The position numbers and the translations under genes were made by a program. From positions 1 through 64,000 of the forward strand of contig JAWUWD010000133.1 in assembly GCA_034112085.1 (NCBI GenBank): a stretch of 64,000 nt of DNA. Reading direction: 5' to 3'. Source of the stretch: JAWUWD01 sp034112085. Its GTDB lineage: Bacteria > Bacteroidota > Bacteroidia > Cytophagales > Cyclobacteriaceae. Positions 35,716 to 44,800 of this stretch are shown here, one piece after another (the first letter of the stretch is position 1; every line of letters starts with the position of its first letter). The notes below the pieces were generated by a model that saw only the letters and a program-made list of their open reading frames with translations, made no database searches and was not told the origin of the DNA.

Positions 35716-37926
35716 TCAATCGGTCACAATGAACTTTACTTGATCTACGATCTTGCCACTGCGTTTTCCTATAACTAAGTACATTCCAATCGGGAGTGAG
35801 GCAATAGAAAGACTAAGATTTTTTGAGGGAGTGATGGGAGTTGAAGGAAAGACTTCTTGCCCTAGGATTGAGATTATACTTACTTCTAAAGGCTCTTTGG
35901 ATGCTATTTGAATAACTCCATCATTGGAAAAAATATTTCCTGGATTGGGAAATAGACTTAATAAATCGCCCTTATCATTTTGAGGGGGTAAAGACTCGAC
36001 ATTTCCTAAGACTTGAATACCTCCTTGGGCAGTACCCAAAATAATAAAAGGGGTGCCAGAATTTCGTAAGTCAGCAATCGATGGCCGCGCCCCTACGCCT
36101 AAGCTAAATGCGCCAATGTCTTGGGTCAAAGTATTATAATAGTTATTAGAAATCCCTTCAAGTGGAGCCGTCATGTTGTTCTCAAAATCATCATAAATAG
36201 TAAGGGTACCATTGCCATCTGTAGTAACAAGATCCATGTTACCATCAGCATCTAGATCTCCAATTACTGGGATTAAATTTCGCTGAGTAAAGCTTTGGCC
36301 TATTCCATAAAAGCTCTCTGTGACTAATGGAAAGAATGGAAGTTCCTTAGTTCCTGTATTTTCGTAGTAGAAAAGGTTCCCATTATTTTTCCCCATCAAT
36401 AAGTCGATAAGACCATCTTCATTGACATCATAAAAAAGGGGATTGTCAAAAGATAATATTCTAGGGTTAAGCGTAATAATCTGTGGAGGTTGATTGGTGA
36501 TGTCTATTCCAGAAGAACTGTTGTTGAGAAAGTAGAAGACAAGGTGATTGCTACTTGCTGATAGCGTTGCTGCTACTACTACATCAAGTTTGCCATCACT
36601 ATTCATGTCTACTATTTGAAGCTTCATATTGCTCATTTGTAAAGAAGATAGATCGAGGTAGTCTTCGGTCAGTAACACAAATGACGGAACTGCTTTAGTG
36701 CCTATGTTTTCATAAAGATTGATGTGACTATTATATCCAGAAAAAGGTCTGATGACACCATGGGAAGAGACCATCATATCCAAGTCTCCATCTCCATCGG
36801 TATCCGTGAGTGCTACGGAAGAGTTATTCCCTTGATCGATCATTGATGATTGCAGAAAGTTGCGACTGTTGAACTGGAAGTTGGGGACTTGATTGGTCCC
36901 GCTATTACCATAAAGCCAATTTGAATTTTCGAAATCGGATGGTAGAAAAGTGGAATTTGAAGAGCGATTTGGGGTTACTATCAAATCTTTTATGCCATCG
37001 AAAGTGACGTCCTCCAAGTAGGCAGCCGGAAAGGAAATGAACTCCGCAGGATCAGTGTTATTGGGGAATTTCGTGAAACTGTCCATAATTGGATCAATAG
37101 GTGTTCCTTTATTCTCAAATAGATATAAAGTATTGCAATCTTCTTCCCCAATCACTACTTCCATATCACCATCACCATCCATGTCATAGGCCATTAAACT
37201 TTTTCCTCCAACATGTAGCTGTTTCCCTCCACTTGGTTTACAGCCGAATTTATCAAATACGAATATTCCGCAACCACACTCTGAAAATTTCCCCCAAGAG
37301 GTAGTGATTCGCTCGTAGTCAGGCAGGCCGCATTCCCCGGTTCTCTCCATGCTAAAATTTTGGTGATATTGTAGCCCCCCGCCATTGAATCCAAACATCA
37401 GAACATCTAAGTCACCATCACCGTCAATATCTTCTATAGCCGGGATATCACTTCCATTGATTTTGATTGGGAGAATAGACCCTGTGCCTAAGGTAGTCAC
37501 AGGGTCTGCGGCAATTTCCCAAGTGAGGATGTCACTTTCACTCGTATTTCTATATAGCGTCATTCCAAAAGAACTGCTCGTGAATATATCCTTCCTTCCA
37601 TCGCAGTCATAGTCTCGCAGAATAACCCAATTGCTCATTCCCTCAGGAAAAAATGATTCATAGTCTGGAGAATAGAGGTATTCTCCATTATCAGCGAGAA
37701 ATGTATTTATTTTATTAGACGTTCGATCGAATAGAACTAAGTCATCGATACCGTCTAGATTGAGATCTATTGTATTGTATTGTGCGGCATTTAGGCCTCC
37801 TGCCCAAGGCATTGGCAAGGACACATCATTCTTACTTATAGGGATTGACTGATCGTACTTGAATGTGATTTGAGCTCTCGTGCAAACGGCACCAAGGACA
37901 AAAAGAAGAATCAAAGAATTTCGCAT
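35716..37926 (-). CDS. secreted FG-GAP/VCBS repeat protein with T9SS sorting domain
   Basis: This 736-residue protein has a signal peptide (about 1-18, ending CTRAQ). It carries about eight calcium-type FG-GAP motifs such as DLNLDGIDDLVLF, DIDGDGDLDVLMF, DMDGDGDMEVVIG and DTDGDGDLDMMVS, which form a beta-propeller. A Cys-rich insert near 215-240 (GECG, ECGCG, GC) interrupts the repeats. The C-terminus (LFPNPG onward, ending VDQVKFIVTD) is a type A T9SS sorting domain, so it is exported across the outer membrane. An adhesive or matrix role is likely from the family; the ligand is unknown. Confidence 0.88.
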   Translation of the reverse strand: MRNSLILLFVLGAVCTRAQITFKYDQSIPISKNDVSLPMPWAGGLNAAQYNTIDLNLDGIDDLVLFDRTSNKINTFLADNGEYLYSPDYESFFPEGMSNWVILRDYDCDGRKDIFTSSSFGMTLYRNTSESDILTWEIAADPVTTLGTGSILPIKINGSDIPAIEDIDGDGDLDVLMFGFNGGGLQYHQNFSMERTGECGLPDYERITTSWGKFSECGCGIFVFDKFGCKPSGGKQLHVGGKSLMAYDMDGDGDMEVVIGEEDCNTLYLFENKGTPIDPIMDSFTKFPNNTDPAEFISFPAAYLEDVTFDGIKDLIVTPNRSSNSTFLPSDFENSNWLYGNSGTNQVPNFQFNSRNFLQSSMIDQGNNSSVALTDTDGDGDLDMMVSSHGVIRPFSGYNSHINLYENIGTKAVPSFVLLTEDYLDLSSLQMSNMKLQIVDMNSDGKLDVVVAATLSASSNHLVFYFLNNSSSGIDITNQPPQIITLNPRILSFDNPLFYDVNEDGLIDLLMGKNNGNLFYYENTGTKELPFFPLVTESFYGIGQSFTQRNLIPVIGDLDADGNMDLVTTDGNGTLTIYDDFENNMTAPLEGISNNYYNTLTQDIGAFSLGVGARPSIADLRNSGTPFIILGTAQGGIQVLGNVESLPPQNDKGDLLSLFPNPGNIFSNDGVIQIASKEPLEVSIISILGQEVFPSTPITPSKNLSLSIASLPIGMYLVIGKRSGKIVDQVKFIVTD

Positions 37927-38041
37927 CTAAAATTAGTAGGTAAAAATACTATTTGTTATACGTGTAAAGTAGCAAAATGTATGCTTAAATTGTTGCTGTT
38001 CTTTGGGGCAATTTATTATGTATCACCATTGTAGTCAAATT

Positions 38042-39325
38042 ATGTCAATCGATAGTTTATATTCAAAGTATTTAGAGTGTGTAGAAGTTTGTACGGATAC
38101 CCGAAAAATTGTTAATGGAGTTCTCTTTTTCGCATTGAAGGGACCTAATTTCAATGCCAATTCATTTGCAAAAGAAGCACTGGACAAGGGCGCAAAATAT
38201 GTAGTCATTGATGATCCGCAACACCAAATAAATGATAGATGCTTATTAGTGGATGATTCTCTCACCGCACTACAACAGTTGGCAAATCATCATCGAAGAC
38301 AATTTGATATTCCATTTATAGCGATCACTGGTAGCAATGGAAAGACAACGACTAAAGAACTTACCAATGCTGTGCTTTCTGAAAAGTATAAAGTATGGGC
38401 AACCATAGGAAACTTCAATAACCATATTGGTGTACCATTAACCTTGTTATCTATTGATCGATCTGTAGAAATTGCAATTATTGAAATGGGTGCAAATCAT
38501 CTGGGAGATATTAATGAGCTATGTCAGATAGCGGAGCCTACACATGGAGTGATCACCAACATTGGACGGGCGCATATTGGAGAATTCGGTGGCTTTGAGA
38601 ACATTATTCGAGGGAAAAGCGAACTATATCACTACTTGATACAAAATAAAAAGCATGTATGGATTAACTCAAATCATGAGGTGTTGAAGAATATGAGCAA
38701 GCGTTTTAGTAGCCCTTCATTTTACCCAAATATTGAAGATAATTATCGCTGTGAGTTGGTTGCGGTGTCTCCATTTATAAGCTATCGGACTGACAATGGA
38801 GAAGAGACTGATACACTAATGATCGGTCAATACAATTTTGAAAATATAGCAACTGCTCTGGCGATCGGACATACTTTTGAGGTTGATGAGACAAATGCCA
38901 ATAAGGCCATATCTAAGTATCAACCAGATAATAATCGTTCACAAGTAATTGAAAAGGGGTCTAATACTTATATTCTGGATGCGTATAATGCGAACCCTAG
39001 CTCTATGAAAGTAGCCATAGAAAACATAGCACAAATGAAAGCGGATCAGAAGGTGTTGATCTTAGGAGATATGTATGAATTGGGAGAAGAAACTGATGCT
39101 GAACACAAGTCTCTAGGTGAGCAGCTTAGCGGAAAGAATTTTACTCAAGTTTATTTCTGTGGTAAACTTATAGAAAAGGCTCTCGAAACCTATCCTTCAG
39201 CGAAACACTTTGAAAGTGCGGAACAATTGGCGGATAATATTAAAAGTCAGAATTTTGTAAATACCCTTTTCCTATTGAAAGCATCTAGAGGGATAGGTCT
39301 TGAAAAAATTATGGATCAGATATAG
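38042..39325 (+). CDS. murF: UDP-N-acetylmuramoyl-tripeptide--D-alanyl-D-alanine ligase
   Basis: About 427 residues with the Mur ligase order: an N-terminal UDP-sugar domain (VCTDTRKIVNGVLFFALKG), the ATP loop AITGSNGKTTTKEL, EMGANHLGDI and ITNIGRAHIGEFGG, and a C-terminal domain with LDAYNANPSSM. It adds D-Ala-D-Ala to the peptidoglycan precursor. The frame extends to a TTG at 38003 and an ATG at 38018. MSIDSLYSKYLE at 38042 is the family-like start. It is monocistronic and ends 5 bp from the convergent membrane protein gene. Confidence 0.93.
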   Translation: MSIDSLYSKYLECVEVCTDTRKIVNGVLFFALKGPNFNANSFAKEALDKGAKYVVIDDPQHQINDRCLLVDDSLTALQQLANHHRRQFDIPFIAITGSNGKTTTKELTNAVLSEKYKVWATIGNFNNHIGVPLTLLSIDRSVEIAIIEMGANHLGDINELCQIAEPTHGVITNIGRAHIGEFGGFENIIRGKSELYHYLIQNKKHVWINSNHEVLKNMSKRFSSPSFYPNIEDNYRCELVAVSPFISYRTDNGEETDTLMIGQYNFENIATALAIGHTFEVDETNANKAISKYQPDNNRSQVIEKGSNTYILDAYNANPSSMKVAIENIAQMKADQKVLILGDMYELGEETDAEHKSLGEQLSGKNFTQVYFCGKLIEKALETYPSAKHFESAEQLADNIKSQNFVNTLFLLKASRGIGLEKIMDQI

Positions 39326-39330
39326 GTAGA

Positions 39331-39957
39331 TTACTTATAAATACTGACCCAGAATATCAGCCAAAATATGAACATCAACACGTAAGAACTAAACACGATA
39401 TAATAAGCAATCTTCTTTCGCTTATTTGCTGTGTAATGGACTCCTGCGACTAATGCTATCCAATAAAGAACTTCAAACAAATTAAGTGCTTTGAGTGGAT
39501 ACATCCATTTGTCTGGCAGAGTGTTATAGTCATATAGTTGAAGTACAGAGAAGGGATAAAAAGCACTCAAATCGAAATAATCTGGATCGCCTACGAAAAA
39601 GAAGAACCAGGCAAGTTTAAGCACTTCAGGAATTAGAAATGCGAATTCCCCAACTAGAACGATTCCCCATAGCTGCGGATAAGTGATCTTATACCCAAAC
39701 ATAAAACAACCAATCCAAATCACAAAAGCCGTGATGGTAAACTTGAATGCGTACACCAGAGGGATGCCTATATATTGTAGCCCATTCAAAAGGTGAAATA
39801 ATCCCATTTCTCCTTTTTGCTCTAATACTTCAAATGCTGCTATCTCACTTTCTATGAATGTCTTCTTTGCGAGTAATAACAAGAATGTCAAAAGGCATAA
39901 TAGAACAAATAGTAATTTCTTATCGTATTGCAGAAGTGATTTGTATAACTCTCTCAT
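39331..39957 (-). CDS. multi-pass membrane protein of unknown function
   Basis: This 208-residue protein has about five TM segments separated by short loops and a basic ending before the last TM (ANKRKKIAYYIV). I do not recognise a defined family, although the general form resembles Yip1-like membrane proteins of Bacteroidota. The ATG at 39957 is close to the next gene on the opposite strand. No catalytic motif is visible. Confidence 0.7.
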   Translation of the reverse strand: MRELYKSLLQYDKKLLFVLLCLLTFLLLLAKKTFIESEIAAFEVLEQKGEMGLFHLLNGLQYIGIPLVYAFKFTITAFVIWIGCFMFGYKITYPQLWGIVLVGEFAFLIPEVLKLAWFFFFVGDPDYFDLSAFYPFSVLQLYDYNTLPDKWMYPLKALNLFEVLYWIALVAGVHYTANKRKKIAYYIVFSSYVLMFIFWLIFWVSIYK

Positions 39958-39960
39958 GGT

Positions 39961-41265
39961 ATGATTGTTGTAAATCGTCTGTTATCAACCTTTCACAGCT
40001 TGTTAATATTTATGCGGAATAACATACGATCAAAAATATATAATTTAGATTTGTTTCTTGATACCATTGAAGTGAATAAGTATCCGCTAACCATATCGAA
40101 AAATATTGTATTCAGTTTGACCGCTGCATTACTACTATGCATTTGTGGACATTCTGTCAAAGCTCAGGTAGAACAACGAATGTTACTTTCTGATATCCAA
40201 GTGCAAGTAGAAGCTACTGAGGCTATCAATGACATGTATAATTTCAAGTTTGAGAAAGCGGAAAAGAAGTTTCAGTGGCTTAAGGAAAGATATGAATGGC
40301 ATCCTTTACCCTATTTTCTACTAGGGTTGAGTGAATGGTGGAAAATCATGCCTAATACCGCTAATAAGGAATATGACAAGAAATTTTTGGCATATATGGA
40401 TTCTACCATTATGATCAGTGAACGGCTTTATAAAAAAGAAGCCACGAAGATCGAGGCTGCCTTTTTTTTGTCAGCTGCCTATGGATTCAAAGGGAGATTG
40501 TATTCTACTGAGGAGCGAAAACAATGGCGAAAATCAGCGACTGTTGGAAAACAATCACTTAACTATTTGGAGGTAAGCAAGGGCAATCACGATCTAAGTC
40601 CAGAATTATTATTTGGCGATGGATTGTATAACTATTTTTCTGTTTGGGTACCAGAGAACTACCCATTTTTAAAGCCTATACTTATGTTTTTTCCGAAAGG
40701 AGATAAACAACTTGGCCTAGAACAGCTCCGGGAGGTGTCAAGGTTTGCGTTTTACACACGTACAGAAGCACAGGTGTTTTTGATGCGTATTCTCAATAGT
40801 TATGAAAATGATCGTGCAGGAGCATTGCAAATAGGTGAATACCTTTATCAGACGTATCCAGACAATGCATACTTTCATCGATACTATGCGAGGTTGCTTT
40901 ATACTTCTGGTAAATATACTAAGTGTGAGAAAGTGTCATTAGATATACTTTCTAATATAGATAGCGCAAAGGTTGGTTATGAAAGTAATGGTGGACGTTA
41001 TGCAAGTTTTTTTCTTGGACAAATCTATGGTTCGAGAAGAAAGCATCCATTGGCAAAAGAAGCCTATTTAAAGGCCATTGAGTTTGCAGAAAATATCGCG
41101 GCTTACGAGTCTGGATATTACTTATATTCTTTGTTATATATTGGAAAGATCCAGTGGTTTGAAGGAGATAAAGATAAGGCAAAGGTCAATTTCAAGAAAA
41201 TTAAAAAGCACGCTAAAAGAGGTGACCGTGTCCATAAAGAGATGCGAATAATTACGAATAATTGA
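39961..41265 (+). CDS. exported tetratricopeptide-like protein
   Basis: Up to 434 residues. A hydrophobic signal (IVFSLTAALLLCICG, ending VKAQ) is followed by helical repeats of TPR/Sel1 type (AEKKFQWLKERYEWHPLPYFLLGL; YHRYYARLLYTSGKYTKCE; GKIQWFEGDKDKAKVNFKKI). The start is uncertain. ATG at 39961 would put about 47 residues before the hydrophobic core and leave 3 bp to the divergent gene. ATG at 40012 or GTG at 40072 would give a more normal signal peptide, and TAGATTTG at about 40046 resembles a -7 box. It is probably a periplasmic scaffold; partners are unknown. Confidence 0.72.
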   Translation: MIVVNRLLSTFHSLLIFMRNNIRSKIYNLDLFLDTIEVNKYPLTISKNIVFSLTAALLLCICGHSVKAQVEQRMLLSDIQVQVEATEAINDMYNFKFEKAEKKFQWLKERYEWHPLPYFLLGLSEWWKIMPNTANKEYDKKFLAYMDSTIMISERLYKKEATKIEAAFFLSAAYGFKGRLYSTEERKQWRKSATVGKQSLNYLEVSKGNHDLSPELLFGDGLYNYFSVWVPENYPFLKPILMFFPKGDKQLGLEQLREVSRFAFYTRTEAQVFLMRILNSYENDRAGALQIGEYLYQTYPDNAYFHRYYARLLYTSGKYTKCEKVSLDILSNIDSAKVGYESNGGRYASFFLGQIYGSRRKHPLAKEAYLKAIEFAENIAAYESGYYLYSLLYIGKIQWFEGDKDKAKVNFKKIKKHAKRGDRVHKEMRIITNN

Positions 41266-41271
41266 ACTCTA

Positions 41272-41856
41272 TCAATTGTTATTAGTGACCCAAGTTACTT
41301 TATCTTCCATATTTCCACGCTTTCCTTTAGGCCAAGGTTTATCCATTATTCCAAGATTGATAAAGCCCAGTAAAGTGTCTTTTTCTTCCAATCCAAAGAA
41401 ACTATTCACTTTCGGATAAAAGGTAGTTCCTCCAGTACTCCAATAGCACCCAAGACCGATTGCAGAAGCGGTAAGCCAAAGATTTTGGACAGCACAGGAT
41501 GCAGCACAGATATCTTCTTGATGAGGAACCATTCCCGAATGCTTAGCCGCTACTGCTATCACATGAGAACACATCAGTGGCTTTGTCAGTAGTTTTTGAT
41601 ATTTATCTTCAGAGTAGGATGCTTCTTCTTGGGATTTTTGTTTGTATTGCTTTGCTTGAAAATTTGCCAATTTTTTTAATCCATCTCCAGTAAAAACCAC
41701 GAATTGCCACGGCTCAGTGTGCTTGTGAGATGGAGCCCAATGCGCAGCATCCAACAGCTCTTCTATCTGTTTCTCAGGAATAATCTCTCCTGAGAACATT
41801 TTGGGATAAATAGCTCTGCGAGTTTTAATGAAGTCAATGACCGATTTATTTTCCAC
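41272..41856 (-). CDS. nitroreductase family FMN oxidoreductase
   Basis: This 194-residue protein is a compact nitroreductase: FIKTRRAIYPKMFSG with the phosphate-binding Arg residues, AAHWAPSHKHTEPWQFVVF, and ASCAVQNLWLTASAIGLGCYW. It is closest in appearance to the YdjA-like short group. It uses FMN and NAD(P)H in the cytoplasm; its true substrate is unknown. It begins 7 bp after the giant FG-GAP gene, so it is probably the third gene of that operon, although its role there is unclear. Confidence 0.88.
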   Translation of the reverse strand: MENKSVIDFIKTRRAIYPKMFSGEIIPEKQIEELLDAAHWAPSHKHTEPWQFVVFTGDGLKKLANFQAKQYKQKSQEEASYSEDKYQKLLTKPLMCSHVIAVAAKHSGMVPHQEDICAASCAVQNLWLTASAIGLGCYWSTGGTTFYPKVNSFFGLEEKDTLLGFINLGIMDKPWPKGKRGNMEDKVTWVTNNN

Positions 41857-41863
41857 ACTTTCC

Positions 41864-44800
41864 CTATTTTTCTATGATGACTCTAAAGGTCTTTAAGATA
41901 CTATCTTTTTTCATGGGGTTTTCTAAGTGGACGATGTAAACGCCAGCATCTAAATGACCGACATTTATTCCTTGGTGTTTAGCCACATCATAATTTTCTT
42001 GTAAGACCTCTTTTCCAATTGAGTTGAATATTGAAACCGTATAATTATTACCGAGGGTGTTTAATTCGTTAATGAACAATAATTCTCCAGTAGGGTTGGG
42101 GTATAACTCAACATTGACATAGTCAGGAAGTGACCCAAGTGCGGTGATATTTACTATTGCTACTGAGATCACGCCTTCTGCCACAATAGCAGTTACTTGA
42201 GCTTCAGGTTGACTTTGATTAACATCGATTTCTAGATTGGAATCGGTATCCATTGGGTATCCAGGATATTGTACGTTAAAAGTGTATACATCATTTTCTA
42301 GGTTTTCAAATTTGAATTCACCTTCATCATTGGTATATACATAATCCACCAATTCGAGATCAGTGTCTTCGCTTTTCCCAGATCTGCGTCCTCTTCTCAC
42401 AGAAACTCCTGCACCTCCTACTCTCCTTTTTGCTTCTAATCTACCACCTTCAGGAATTTCCTCTTCTAATATTCCCGAGATTAAACCTTCACCAGCTGGT
42501 TTTTCATCTGGGACTCCTTCTAGAATCACGTCTACTCCTACTGTCGTTGAGTCTAGGGTTATAATCCCTGCCTCTTCCCATAGAATAGAATTTATCTCTT
42601 CACCCCAGTAGGTGGGCAGATGATCTGGAAAAGCTGTCAGATCAGCTTGAGCCAAAGTGATATATTGTCCAAGAGCTGCATTCGGGTGAGTATACGTCCC
42701 GTCATTCGCTACATTAATCACCGAAGTGGTATCGTACCCATCAGTATTGGTGATTCTTAATAACATTACTTCTCCATTGTCAAGAGCTGTGTTGGCATCC
42801 AAGAAGATAGTACCTGAAATAGATGCCTGTGCTTTGATTGTGGTTACTTCAGTAGTGAGTGTTAAGCCTGTTACAATGGTATTGGTGACTTCGCAATGAT
42901 AATCCCCTATATCAGCAGTGTTAATAGAAGTGATGTTATATTCACTACTAATTGCTCCTGTGATTATGGCATCGTCCTTGAACCATTGATATTGATTAGC
43001 AGTACCACTTGTAGTTATTGATACTGGGAAGTCACTTCTAGCGGAAACAGTTTCAGTTGAAGCAATACCGATGGTGGCTTGATTTGAATAGTCAATTCCT
43101 GGAATTGCTGCATTAGGTTCTAATGAGCCAAACTCAAGCTTATTATCGGAGAAATCAAGAGTGTTGATTGTCGTTCCTGATAAATCTGGAATGGCCGTTA
43201 GTAAGTTGCCTGAAACATCCAAAGTCACTAATGAATCTAGCGCTGTATTAACACTAATTTCTCCTGCAAGATTGTTATTTTCTAAAAGAACAGTTGATAC
43301 ACGGCCATTTACGACTGTCACTCCAAACCAAGTAGAAACATCGCTAGTTTTCCAATTGGTGTTATCAGTCCAGGTATCTCCTCCTGTTTCATCATACAGA
43401 GTGACCAATTGTGTCGAGTCCAATTCAAGCACTGATTGAATTGACAAAGTCGTGATTTCAGTGGTAAGGGTTAATCCTGTAACAATGGAATTGGTGACTT
43501 CACAGTGATAGTCAGCTTCATCAGTAATATCTATGGTACTAACTGTATGGGTATTATTGATTGCTCCGGTTATAGGCGAACTATTTTTGAACCACTGATA
43601 ACTATTGGCAGTACCACTTGTAGTTATTGACAACACAAAATCATCGCCCGCTAGGGCTGCCGGAGTAGAAGCACTTCCAATATTTGCTTGATTCGAGTAG
43701 TCAATGCCAGGGATTGCTGCATTAGGTTCTAATGATCCAAATTCGAGTTGATTTTCAGAAAAGTCAAGAGTAGTAATGCTCGTTCCTGCCAAATCAGGAA
43801 TAGCCGTCAGCAAGTTTCCTGATACATCTAACGTAATCAAAGAGTCTAATCCTGTATCGACAGATATGGCTCCTGTAAGATTGTTGTTTTCCAATATTAC
43901 CGTTGATACGCGGTCATTGACCACCGTCACCCCAAACCATGTAGAGACATCTCCAGTTTTCCAATTCGTGTTATCAGTCCAGGTATCTCCTCCTGTTTCA
44001 TCATACAAAGTGACCAATTGTGCCGAGTCAAGACCAAGAACAGACTCTATAGACAAGGAAGTTATTTCAGTGGTAAGCGTCAATCCTGTAACAATGGAAT
44101 TGGTGACTTCACAATAATAATCAGCTTCATCAGTAATGTCTATCGCATTAAGTGTATGGGTATTAGTGATTGCTCCGGTTATAGGCGAACTATTTTTGAA
44201 CCACTGATAACTATTGGCAGTTCCACTTGTAGTTATTGACAACACAAAGTCATCGCCCGCTAGGGCTGCGGCCGATGAAGCTGTTCCGATAGTTGCTTGG
44301 TTCGAGTAGTCAATCCCTGGAATTCCAGCATTCGCCTCCAAAGTTCCAAATTCCAATTGATTATTGGATACATCAATTGTGCTAATACTGTTAGTGGTAA
44401 AATCAGGAATTTCAGTTAGTAAATTGCCTGATAAATCAAGAGTGGTCAGAGAATCTAAGTTAGATTTAGCACTAATGACTCCAGTAAGGTTGTTGTTTGC
44501 TAAAATCAGAGATGAAACACGATCGTTTGTCACGGTAACTCCTGACCAGGTGGATACATCACCTGTCTTCCAATTGGTATTATTCGTCCAACTGTCGCCT
44601 CCTGTTTCATCATACAACGTCACCAATTGTACTGAATCAAGCCCTAGAACAGATTCAATGGACAAAGAAGTGAGTTCCGTTGTAAGTGTTAGCCCAGTCA
44701 CGATTGAGCTATTGACTTCACAATGATAGTCAGCTACATCAGTAATATCTATCGCACTTAATGTATGCGTATTATTGGTTGCCCCAGTTATTGGAGATCC

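Noticed and set aside
43161..44726. Similar antisense open frames repeated across the giant gene
   Set aside because: They mirror the tandem coding repeats on the other strand and so recur automatically; no independent start or promoter evidence.
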